Source: SHZI01 sp040080965 (GTDB lineage: Bacteria > Pseudomonadota > Gammaproteobacteria > Steroidobacterales > GCA-2729495). Taken from it: a DNA stretch of 64,000 bases. Each line of letters starts with the position of its first letter. Position 1 is the first letter of the stretch. The notes beneath the pieces were generated by a model. That model was not told the origin of the DNA and searched no databases. It worked only from the letters and a program-made list of their open reading frames with translations. The stretch spans positions 1-64,000 of the forward strand of contig JBEBHH010000012.1 in assembly GCA_040080965.1 (NCBI GenBank), written 5' to 3'. This document shows positions 1-7,274 of the stretch, piece by piece. A program made the position numbers and the translations under genes.

Positions 1-1
1 G

Positions 2-3000
2 GGCCTGCCGGCGTGCGGGCACGCGCTCGGGCTCGCCACGCTGCGGGCCGCACAGCCGGGCTTCTGGCTCGTGATCGTCCCTTCGGTGGCCCGGGCGGAG
101 AGCCTGGAGGCCGAGCTCCGGTACTTCGCCGGCGACGGCCCCCGCATCGCGCACTTTCCGGACACCGAGGTCCTGCCCTACGACACATTCAGCCCGCACC
201 AGGACCTCATCTCCCGCCGGCTGACAGTGCTGCGGGACGTGGCGGCAGGCCGGATAGACACGCTGCTCGTCGCCGCATCCACCCTGCTCCCCCGCCTGCC
301 TCCGCTGCGCTACATCGGCGGCTACAGCGTGTCCCTTGCCAGGGGCCAGAAGCTGCGACCGGAGCAGCTGCGACTGCAGCTGGAGACGGCCGGCTACCAG
401 CGCGTTTCCCAGGTCGTCGAGCACGGGGACTTCGCGGTCCGCGGCTCGCTCCTCGACTTCTACCCCATGGGCTCGCCCCTGCCGGTGCGGGTGGATTTTC
501 TCGACGACGAGATCGACAGCCTCCGGCAGTTCGACCCGGACACCCAGCTTTCCGGAACGTCCATCGCCAGCCTGGAGACCCTCCCCGCCCGGGAGATGCC
601 CGTCGACGCGGAGGCCATCAAGCAGTTCCGCCAGGCGTACCGCAGGCGCTTCGAAGGGAACCCCGCCCGCTCCATCATCTACCGGGAGGTCTCCGAGGGC
701 CGGATGCCTGGCGGGGTGGAGAACTACCTGCCGCTGTTCTTCGACGGCACCGCGCTGCTCTGGGACTACCTGCCGCCGAACCGGCTGACCGTCTCGCTCG
801 GCGAACCAGGGCCGCTGCTCGAACCGGCCTGGCAGCAGATCAACGAGCGCTTCCAGGACTCGCGGGAGGATTCTGAGCGGCCGGCACTCGAGCCCCATGA
901 ACTGAACGGGACGCCCACCGATCACCTCGCGCGCCTCGCCAGTGGCCCCGTGCTCGTGCTGGATCCGGGCACTCCGGATCCCGTCGCCAGTGAGGACCGG
1001 GCGGCCACGGCCGGGCTGGCGCCACTCCCGCCGCTGCTGCTCGATCCCCGCGCCGACGAACCAACGCACCGTCTCCGCGACTTCATTCGCAGCTTCCCGG
1101 GCCGAATCCTCTTCGCGGCGGAATCACCGGGCCGGCGCGAGATGCTGGCGGACCTGCTGCGCCAGGAAGGCGTGTCGTCCGCGGAAGCCATGGGCTGGTC
1201 CGACTTCCTCGGCTCGACCCAGGTTGCCATGGTCAGCATTGCGCCGCTGGGTGAGGGCCTGCTGCTGCGGGATGCAGCCATCGCCATCGTCACGGAGCGC
1301 GAACTCTACGGCGAGCGTCCGCGTGGCAGGCGCCGCCAGCGGCGGGTGCGGGATCCCGAGCAGATCCTCAGCGACCTCACGGACCTGCACTCAGGGTCAC
1401 CCATCGTGCACGTGGATCACGGCGTCGGCCGCTACCGGGGCCTGACGACGCTGACGATCGACGGGATGCCCATGGAGTTCCTGACCCTAGAGTACGCGGG
1501 CGGCGACAAACTGCACGTGCCCGTGGCCTCGTTGCACATGGTGTCCCGGTACACAGGCACGTCGGCGGAAGAAGCGCCGCTGCACCGGCTGGGCAGCGAC
1601 CAGTGGGAGAAGGCGCGGCGCAAGGCCGCCGCCCGCATCCGGGACGTGGCGGCCGAACTGCTCGAGCTGTATGCGAAGCGTGCGGCGCGGCAGACCATCC
1701 GGGCACCAGCGACCCAGCACGACTACGCGGCCTTCGCCGCGGGCTTCCCCTTCGAACCGACAGAGGATCAGGCACGCGCCATCGACGCCGTGGTCAATGA
1801 CCTGTCCAGCGGCAAGCCGATGGACAGGCTGGTGTGCGGCGACGTCGGCTTCGGCAAGACCGAGGTCGCGCTGCGGGCCGCCTTCATGGCGGTGTCGTCG
1901 GGGCGGCAGGTGGCGGTGCTCGTGCCCACCACGCTGCTCGCCCAGCAGCACTACCAGACCTTTGCCGACCGCTTCGCCGACTGGCCCGTGACGGTCGAGG
2001 TGCTGTCCCGTTTCCGGACGCCCCAGGAAAGCCGCAAGGTGCTGGAGGGCGTCGAGTCGGGCAGCGTGGACATCGTGATCGGCACGCACCGCCTGCTCCA
2101 GGGCGACATGCGCTTCAAGAACCTGGGCCTCATCATCGTCGACGAGGAACACCGGTTCGGCGTCCGCCACAAGGAGCGCCTGAAGGCGCTGCGCACGGAG
2201 GCGGACGTCCTGACGCTCACGGCCACACCCATTCCGCGCACGCTCAACATGGCGCTCGGGCGCCTGCGGGATCTCTCGCTCATCGCGACGCCACCCGAGA
2301 CGCGGCTCAGCATCAAGACCTTCGTGACGCGCTTCGAGTCGCGCGTGGTCCGCGAGGCCTGCCTGCGGGAACTGAAGCGCGGCGGGCAGGTGTACTTCGT
2401 CCACAACCAGATCGAGGACATCGACAAGATCGCGAAGGAACTCGGCGAACTGGTGCCAGAGGCCCGGATCGAGGTGGCGCACGGCCAGATGCGCGAGAAG
2501 GACCTGGAGCAGATCATGCTCGACTTCCACCACCGGCGCTTCCACATCCTGGTCTGCACGGCGATCATCGAGAGCGGACTCGACATCCCGTCGGCGAACA
2601 CCATCATCATCAACCGGGCCGACCGCTTCGGGCTGGCCCAGCTGCACCAGCTGCGCGGCCGGGTCGGCCGCTCCCACCACCAGGCCTTCGCCTACATGCT
2701 GGCGCCGCCGCGGGAAGCCCTGACCCCCGATGCCGAGAAGCGGCTCGACGCCATTGCGGCCCTCGAGGACCTGGGCTCGGGCTTCATGCTGGCCACCCAC
2801 GACATGGAAATCAGGGGCGCCGGCGAACTGCTCGGCGAGGAGCAGAGTGGCCAGATCCAGGAGATAGGCTTCGAGCTGTACAACGACATGCTTACCCGGA
2901 CGGTCAAGGCGCTGCAGGCGGGGCTGGAGCCCGACATGGACAACACCATGCCCCCCGTGGCCGAGATCAACCTGCATCTGCCGGCACTGCTGCCCGACGA

Positions 3001-3451
3001 TTACCTGCCCGACGTCCACCTGCGGCTGGTGCACTACAAGCGCATCGCCAGCGCGAAGAGCGACGAGGCGCTGCGCGAGCTGCAGGTGGAGCTGGTGGAC
3101 CGCTTCGGCCCCCTGCCCGAGCCAACGCGCCACCTGTTCCGGATGACGGCGCTCCGCCTCCGGGCAGAGCCGCTGTCGATCAGGCGCCTGGACGCCAGCT
3201 CGGTCGGCGGCTTTGTGGAGTTCGGACCCCGCACGACCGTGAGCCCGGCCTGGATCGTGACCCAGCTGCGGAACGCGCCAAAGACCTACCGCCTGGACAA
3301 ACAGCAGAAGTTCCGGTTCGCGGCTCCACTGGAGGAACCGGAGGTGCGGTTCGCGTTCGTGGAGAAACTGGTGGGCGAAATGCTGACGCACCGGGAGAAG
3401 CCTGCGGCGGCAGCCTCCAGGGAATCAGCTGTCGTCCAGGGTCAGCTCTGA
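2..3451 (+). CDS. mfd: Transcription-repair coupling factor Mfd (5' end outside window)
   Basis: Mfd is a DNA translocase that removes RNA polymerase stalled at lesions and recruits UvrA. The reading frame is open from the first bases of the window, and residues before the first internal ATG (base 71) still read as the Mfd N-terminus, so the true start lies upstream. Visible parts in order: a UvrB-like N-terminal module with the FSPHQD stretch near base 190; a CarD-like RNA polymerase interaction domain (VDHGVGRYRG, bases ~1410-1440); a superfamily 2 helicase core with Walker A GDVGFGKTE (~1840) and DEEHRFG (~2140); helicase C (SGLDIPSANT, ~2575); and the TRCF C-terminal domain. The 1149 visible codons match the family length of about 1150, so only a few N-terminal residues are missing. 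It ends in TGA. Identification is firm. Confidence 0.98.
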   Translation, partial: GLPACGHALGLATLRAAQPGFWLVIVPSVARAESLEAELRYFAGDGPRIAHFPDTEVLPYDTFSPHQDLISRRLTVLRDVAAGRIDTLLVAASTLLPRLPPLRYIGGYSVSLARGQKLRPEQLRLQLETAGYQRVSQVVEHGDFAVRGSLLDFYPMGSPLPVRVDFLDDEIDSLRQFDPDTQLSGTSIASLETLPAREMPVDAEAIKQFRQAYRRRFEGNPARSIIYREVSEGRMPGGVENYLPLFFDGTALLWDYLPPNRLTVSLGEPGPLLEPAWQQINERFQDSREDSERPALEPHELNGTPTDHLARLASGPVLVLDPGTPDPVASEDRAATAGLAPLPPLLLDPRADEPTHRLRDFIRSFPGRILFAAESPGRREMLADLLRQEGVSSAEAMGWSDFLGSTQVAMVSIAPLGEGLLLRDAAIAIVTERELYGERPRGRRRQRRVRDPEQILSDLTDLHSGSPIVHVDHGVGRYRGLTTLTIDGMPMEFLTLEYAGGDKLHVPVASLHMVSRYTGTSAEEAPLHRLGSDQWEKARRKAAARIRDVAAELLELYAKRAARQTIRAPATQHDYAAFAAGFPFEPTEDQARAIDAVVNDLSSGKPMDRLVCGDVGFGKTEVALRAAFMAVSSGRQVAVLVPTTLLAQQHYQTFADRFADWPVTVEVLSRFRTPQESRKVLEGVESGSVDIVIGTHRLLQGDMRFKNLGLIIVDEEHRFGVRHKERLKALRTEADVLTLTATPIPRTLNMALGRLRDLSLIATPPETRLSIKTFVTRFESRVVREACLRELKRGGQVYFVHNQIEDIDKIAKELGELVPEARIEVAHGQMREKDLEQIMLDFHHRRFHILVCTAIIESGLDIPSANTIIINRADRFGLAQLHQLRGRVGRSHHQAFAYMLAPPREALTPDAEKRLDAIAALEDLGSGFMLATHDMEIRGAGELLGEEQSGQIQEIGFELYNDMLTRTVKALQAGLEPDMDNTMPPVAEINLHLPALLPDDYLPDVHLRLVHYKRIASAKSDEALRELQVELVDRFGPLPEPTRHLFRMTALRLRAEPLSIRRLDASSVGGFVEFGPRTTVSPAWIVTQLRNAPKTYRLDKQQKFRFAAPLEEPEVRFAFVEKLVGEMLTHREKPAAAASRESAVVQGQL

Positions 3452-3514
3452 ATCGGGCGCCTGGGCCATAATCGGCGTCGACCCCATCCAGGTTTCAGTT
3501 GAGGGAGTCTGCGC

Positions 3515-4177
3515 GTGATCCATGCCCGGCTGCGAAATGTGCTGTTGGTCCTTACCCTGATCTCCGGCGGCGCGACAGCTGCGGACAACTGGGTCCTCGA
3601 TACGTTCTGCTCGGAAGTGCAGCGCGTGACGGCCCGGACCAGCGTCAAGGCCAACCTGACCATCCACAAGACTTCCTGGGACTTCCGGCACTCCAAGCCG
3701 GGCATCGAACCGGTGGAGATCCACCAGTACGTCACACCCGATGCAGCTGGGCGGCCGAAGATGATCTCCTGCAAGGTGAAGTTGGTGGACCACCTGAAAT
3801 CCGCCTACGGCCCCGCGGCAGCCGGCACGCAGGGCACCTGCGAACAGGTGACCCGCAGCGTGGTCGAGCAGGCCCGCGCGACCACCGGCCCCAGGGCACT
3901 GGCCGTCCGCGTGGATCCCGAGGAGCAGGTGTGGACCGGGAGCAGCTACCTGTCGCCCTTTGAACTGCTCAGCAGGGATGCCTCGGGCACCCTGCATGTC
4001 CACACGCGGTACATGCGGATCGACTGGGATGACTGGCGCTGGTACGTCATGCCGAACAAGGTCCGCGGCCACCTCTACTGCCACATCATTGCGCCCGAGT
4101 ACCTGGCGCGGGTGTTAAGGGGCGAGGCGCCCGAACTGGAGCCTATCGAGGTGCCGCCAGAGCCGGAGGCCGATTGA
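3515..4177 (+). CDS. Secreted protein of unknown function
   Basis: This 220-residue protein opens with a typical Sec signal peptide (charged MIHARLR, hydrophobic core VLLVLTLISGG, likely cleavage after ATA-A). The mature part has four cysteines (in DTFCSE, ISCKVK, GTCEQ and LYCHI), which could form two disulfides in the periplasm, and an acidic, proline-rich tail. The start is GTG at 3515, preceded by GAGGGAG at 3501-3507 with good spacing. It lies 63 bases downstream of mfd on the same strand and may share its transcript. I do not recognise a family and assign no function. Balanced composition, signal peptide and ribosome site make the gene credible. Confidence 0.8.
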   Translation: MIHARLRNVLLVLTLISGGATAADNWVLDTFCSEVQRVTARTSVKANLTIHKTSWDFRHSKPGIEPVEIHQYVTPDAAGRPKMISCKVKLVDHLKSAYGPAAAGTQGTCEQVTRSVVEQARATTGPRALAVRVDPEEQVWTGSSYLSPFELLSRDASGTLHVHTRYMRIDWDDWRWYVMPNKVRGHLYCHIIAPEYLARVLRGEAPELEPIEVPPEPEAD

Positions 4178-4263
4178 GCGACCACCGGGTGAACAAATTG
4201 CCTGCCGACCGCCGCGAGGCACCGCCGTGGGGCAGTGCCTCCCACGGGCGCCGGCGTTATGTA

Positions 4264-4398
4264 AATTTCGCGGTTGTCGGCAGCGCCGCGAGTCTGCTTG
4301 GGTTCATGCGCAGGCGGAGTGTTGCCGCCTCATAGCGCTGCTGCCAGGCCTTCACGCCCATCAAGGAAGCCCCCACTCGCTGGGGGCTTCCTCTTTCT
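4264..4398 (+). ncRNA. Possible small structured RNA ending in a strong terminator (speculative)
   Basis: The gap between the convergent genes ending at 4177 and 4442 has no credible ORF. It contains several inverted repeats: GAGGCAC/GTGCCTC and CCGTGGG/CCCACGG around 4215-4247, CGCGG/CCGCG near 4268-4290 and AGGCGG/CCGCCT near 4311-4330. It ends in a near-ideal intrinsic terminator. A weak -10-like TATGTA at 4258-4263 would place a start near 4270, but no -35 box is convincing. It could equally be the structured 3' UTR of the upstream gene. No known RNA family was recognised. Confidence 0.25.
4365..4396 (+). terminator. Rho-independent terminator between convergent genes
   Basis: A perfect 11-bp stem (4365-4375 with 4381-4391, arm GGAAGCCCCCA) closes a 5-base loop and is followed by TCTTTCT on the plus strand. 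The minus-strand side lacks a clear T run, so termination of rightward transcription is the better reading, although the hairpin may act both ways. Confidence 0.8.
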
Positions 4399-4441
4399 GG
4401 ACACTGGACCCGGCTCTCGGACGTTCAGGCCCGCCAGCGGT

Positions 4442-4765
4442 TCAGGGTGACGGCGGTACGACGACCACCGTGGTGCCTTCGCCGGTTTCGCCCTGGGCGC
4501 CAGTGCGCCCGGTGGCACCCGTAGCTCCGGTTTCGCCGGGCGCACCCGTGTAGCCCGGGTCCCCCTGGGCGCCGGTGTAGCCGGGCTCGCCTTGCTGGCC
4601 GGTGTACCCGGTGGAGCCCGTGTTCCCCTGCTCGCCCGGGGCGCCTGGCGGTCCTGGCGGGCCGGGAACCGCGGCCGGAACGACGACTGTCGTCTCGGCA
4701 GGACGGTCACAGGCCGTCACACCGAATGCGACCACGAGGATGGCCAATGGAATCGAGATTTTCAT
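4442..4765 (-). CDS. Small collagen-like lipoprotein
   Basis: This 107-residue protein starts with a lipoprotein signal sequence ending in the lipobox VTAC (Cys19), so it is probably lipidated and anchored in the envelope. After a short linker come exactly 20 uninterrupted Gly-X-Y triplets, beginning GPPGPPGAPG and continuing with Thr-rich triplets such as GYT, GAT and GET. This is the sequence signature of a collagen triple helix. The repeat is bracketed by similar segments, TTVVVP before and TTVVVVP after, followed by PPSP. Bacterial collagen-like proteins are known as surface or spore filaments, but I recognise no specific homologue. Its neighbours offer no functional clue. Interpretation as a trimeric envelope lipoprotein is inference. 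Confidence 0.8.
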   Translation of the reverse strand: MKISIPLAILVVAFGVTACDRPAETTVVVPAAVPGPPGPPGAPGEQGNTGSTGYTGQQGEPGYTGAQGDPGYTGAPGETGATGATGRTGAQGETGEGTTVVVVPPSP

Positions 4766-4879
4766 GTCTGCCCCTGTTTGATTGACGGCGGCGAACAGCG
4801 CCGCAGGGACAGTCTCGGCGGGTGCCCTGTCCTGAATCTGTACGGTGGCGCACAGCGCCCTTGAGGTGGTGAGTGGCCG

Positions 4880-5836
4880 TCAGCCGGCGTCGGCGCTGAG
4901 ATTGTCCTGGCGGGCCGGTGCATCGCGGAGCACGGCACCGGACACCCGGGATTCCGCGTCCTCGAGCAGGCCCGGCTCGTCGGCAGTCGCCGGGGGAATC
5001 TCCGACGCAACGCTCCAGGACACCGTCACGTAGCGGGCGAGTTGCGACCGGGGATGGTGAATGGCGAGGTCCCTGACCCGCTGCGCGATGCGTTCCGCAA
5101 ATGCGGTGACGGTGATCTCGTCGGCGCCACCGATGAGCACGGCGAAGCGGTCATGGCCAACCCTGGCGCAGTAATCCGCTGCACGCTGGAGGGAGTTGGC
5201 GATGGAGTGCGCCACCTTGCGCAGGCAGGCCTCGGTGGCATGCCGGCCAAACAGGTGGTGATAGCTTTCGAGGGCGTCGATGCGGAAGACGATGACACTG
5301 AGGCGCTTCTGCTCGCGGCGAGCGACGGACCAGTCCCGCAACAGGACTTCCAGCATGGCGTTCCGGCCGGGAATGCCGGTGGCCGCATCGGCCCGGTCAT
5401 CGCGCAGGCTCCTCGCCCAGACGTCGGTCGCCATGAACACGCCGGTCCCTGCCATCGAAGGCGCGGTCGCACCCGTTCCGGGGTTGACCGCCTGCAGCAC
5501 CGTCGTTGGCGCCACGTCGCCGGTGAGTAACCAGTAGCCGGCCTTGCCCGGCTGGTCGTAGAGCGGTGCGGGGCGGAGCTCGACGGGTCCCCGGGACGAT
5601 CTCGGCCGCCAGGGTTCGGGAGATGCGGGGTCGAAGGCGCTGTCCGCCAGGCTGTCTGCCGAGCGGCCGATGAGTTCGTTGGGATGCAATCCGATGGCCC
5701 GGCCGACGGCAGCGTTGGCATAGACGACCGGCCGATCCCGATGCTGGGCATCGATGATCAGCGCCGGCGCGGCAACCGCATCGAGTGCCTGCCGGAGGAG
5801 ATGACGATTCAGCTTTTTCAATGAGTTAGAAGGCAT
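4880..5836 (-). CDS. PAS plus degenerate GGDEF domain protein (probable c-di-GMP receptor)
   Basis: The 318-residue protein has an N-terminal PAS-like domain (about 15-115; VVYANAA, GLHPNELIG) and a C-terminal GGDEF fold (about 150-290; ATGIPGRNAML matches the TGLxNR entry motif). The catalytic signature is lost: the GGDEF position reads GHDRF (227-231), so diguanylate cyclase activity is unlikely. The RxxD inhibitory site is kept as RAAD (218-221), five residues before the signature, as in cyclases that bind c-di-GMP there. I infer a c-di-GMP or PAS-ligand sensor without cyclase activity. No membrane segment is apparent. A 7-bp inverted repeat overlaps the start codon. The gene lies alone, downstream of the mtnP-type operon on the same strand. 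Confidence 0.85.
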   Translation of the reverse strand: MPSNSLKKLNRHLLRQALDAVAAPALIIDAQHRDRPVVYANAAVGRAIGLHPNELIGRSADSLADSAFDPASPEPWRPRSSRGPVELRPAPLYDQPGKAGYWLLTGDVAPTTVLQAVNPGTGATAPSMAGTGVFMATDVWARSLRDDRADAATGIPGRNAMLEVLLRDWSVARREQKRLSVIVFRIDALESYHHLFGRHATEACLRKVAHSIANSLQRAADYCARVGHDRFAVLIGGADEITVTAFAERIAQRVRDLAIHHPRSQLARYVTVSWSVASEIPPATADEPGLLEDAESRVSGAVLRDAPARQDNLSADAG

Positions 5837-5856
5837 ATCTCAGCTTTTATGAGATA
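5836..5856. promoter_or_regulatory. Inverted repeat overlapping start of the PAS-GGDEF gene
   Basis: TATCTCA (5836-5842) and TGAGATA (5850-5856) form a perfect 7-bp dyad with a 7-base spacer. It covers the region immediately upstream of the ATG (5836-5834), where the ribosome should bind. It could be an operator or an RNA hairpin masking translation initiation. The repeat is directly visible; its function is inference. Confidence 0.45.
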
Positions 5857-5985
5857 CGTCACCGCGGACCCCTCCGCGGCTGCGCACCACCCGGATGCGC
5901 ATCCTAGCTTTAGGTTAAGCGGGGTTCTGTGAAGGTGGTCACTGCCCGGCGCTGAAGTCCGGACACGTTGTTCAATGGGAGGGGC

Positions 5986-6741
5986 TCAGCCGGCGGGGAA
6001 CCCGCCGGTGAGCAAGGCGGCGATGAGCCGGCGGACATCGCCCATGCCCGCCACCAGGGTCTCGGCCATCTGGGTGTGGATGGTCATGCCCGCAGGCACG
6101 CGGCCGGCCGCCTGGTTCACCACGACACAGCACATGGCATAGGACAGGCCCAGTTCCCGGGCCAGGCCCGCCTCTGGCATCCCCGTCATGCCCACCACGT
6201 CACAGCCATCCCGCTCCAGCCGGTCGATCTCGGCCGCGCTTTCCAGCCGGGGTCCCTGGGTTGCGCCGTAGGTCGCCGCTTCCATGACATCCAGGCCGAG
6301 GCCGGCGGCGGTGGCGGCCAGGCGGTCGCGCAGGGCCGTCGTGAAGGGCTGCGTGAAATCCACGTGCTGCAGGGGAAACCTGCTGTCGCCGGTGAACGTG
6401 TGCTCCCGCCCCCAGGTGTAGTCGATGACCTGATCGGGAATTACCAGGCGGCCGGGAGTCGCCCCGCGGGCGATGCCACCGACAGCGTTGACCGCCAGCA
6501 CGTGGTCCACCCCGAGCTCGCGCAGGGCCCAGAGATTCGCCCGGTAGTTCACGCGGTGCGGGGGAATCGCAGGCTCGTCGGGCGCGCCGTGGCGGGCGAG
6601 GAAAATGATCTCGTGGTTACCCATGCCAAAGTGGCGCGGCGTCGACGACACCGTTCCCCAGAGCGCCGCCGGTAACGCGACTGGCGACCCGCCGGGAAAG
6701 AGCACCCCCGAACCCGTGCCGCCGATGACACCAAGGCGCAT
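5986..6741 (-). CDS. S-methyl-5'-thioinosine phosphorylase / MTA phosphorylase family
   Basis: This 251-residue member of the PNP/MTAP phosphorylase family cleaves methylthio-nucleosides to a purine base and methylthioribose-1-phosphate during polyamine by-product salvage. The N-terminal phosphate-binding GGTGSG, NAVGGI and MTGMPEA motifs are visible. Where adenosine-specific MTAP has an aspartate contacting the 6-amino group, this protein reads VVNQAAG, with Asn, as expected for 6-oxopurine (inosine-type) substrates. I therefore prefer methylthioinosine phosphorylase, the activity known from Pseudomonas. The ATG at 6741 lies two bases after the stop of the upstream phosphoribosyltransferase; a longer upstream frame is spurious. 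It is the last gene of a six-gene run, and a hypoxanthine product would feed its neighbour. Confidence 0.88.
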   Translation of the reverse strand: MRLGVIGGTGSGVLFPGGSPVALPAALWGTVSSTPRHFGMGNHEIIFLARHGAPDEPAIPPHRVNYRANLWALRELGVDHVLAVNAVGGIARGATPGRLVIPDQVIDYTWGREHTFTGDSRFPLQHVDFTQPFTTALRDRLAATAAGLGLDVMEAATYGATQGPRLESAAEIDRLERDGCDVVGMTGMPEAGLARELGLSYAMCCVVVNQAAGRVPAGMTIHTQMAETLVAGMGDVRRLIAALLTGGFPAG

Positions 6742-6743
6742 GC

Positions 6744-7274
6744 TCAGTCGTCCACAGCCCAGATTTCGGGAAGGTGACGCCAGTGGCCGCGGTAGTCCAT
6801 TCCACACCCGAACACGAATTCGTCGCCCACCTCGAGGCCCACCAGGTCCGGCTGGACCCCGGCGAGGGCACGGGAATGGACCTTCCGCACGAGGACCACG
6901 GTCGTCACCCGGCGGGCACCAGCCTGGCGGCAGTGGTGGGCGATGAACTCGAGGGTCAGCCCCTCGTCGTAGATATCGTCCACGAGCAGCACGTGCCGGT
7001 CGCGGAGGTCGGCGCGGGGCTGGGCAAGCCACTGGGGAATGCCGCCCCGCGTGGCGTCACCGTAGCGGCCCACCCGGCAGGTATCTAGGACGAAGTCCCC
7101 GCGCAGCCGTCCGGCCAGGCGCGCCAGCGGCATCAGGCCACCGAGCAATACACCAAGCAGCACGCAGGGCTGCTGCTCCACGAGCGGCTGGAGGGCGGCA
7201 ACGAGCCGCTCGAAGGCGGAATCAACGGCGGCCCGCTCCACCACCCGCCGGGCGCCTGCCACGGTCGGGACCAT
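6744..7274 (-). CDS. Hypoxanthine(-guanine) phosphoribosyltransferase
   Basis: This 176-residue type I phosphoribosyltransferase transfers ribose-5-phosphate from PRPP to hypoxanthine or guanine. The PRPP-binding loop is VLLVDDIYDEGLTL, with the diphosphate loop LGVLLGGL earlier and the base-binding LVRKVH later. Its ATG overlaps the nagZ stop in a TGATG arrangement, which fixes the start at 7274. Context supports purine salvage: the next gene releases hypoxanthine from methylthioinosine. Whether the enzyme prefers hypoxanthine or guanine cannot be read from sequence. Confidence 0.88.
   Translation of the reverse strand: MVPTVAGARRVVERAAVDSAFERLVAALQPLVEQQPCVLLGVLLGGLMPLARLAGRLRGDFVLDTCRVGRYGDATRGGIPQWLAQPRADLRDRHVLLVDDIYDEGLTLEFIAHHCRQAGARRVTTVVLVRKVHSRALAGVQPDLVGLEVGDEFVFGCGMDYRGHWRHLPEIWAVDD

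Noticed and set aside
1487..3391. 634-residue open frame antisense to mfd
   Set aside because: It lies entirely opposite a firmly identified gene, is rich in His/Arg/Gln as expected from reversed GC-rich codons, and matches no family. Long antisense frames are common at this GC content.
1834..3471. 545-residue same-strand frame inside mfd
   Set aside because: A shifted frame of mfd, rich in Arg/Pro/Gly; the mfd frame is continuous with all motifs.
4178..4398. 6S RNA or tmRNA gene
   Set aside because: Neither the conserved 6S core nor the tmRNA tag and tRNA-like ends could be recognised, and the neighbours are not those usually seen.
4330..4710. 126-residue frame overlapping the collagen-like gene
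   Set aside because: A shifted reading of the same triplet repeat; only the other frame has a signal peptide, lipobox and Gly-X-Y periodicity.
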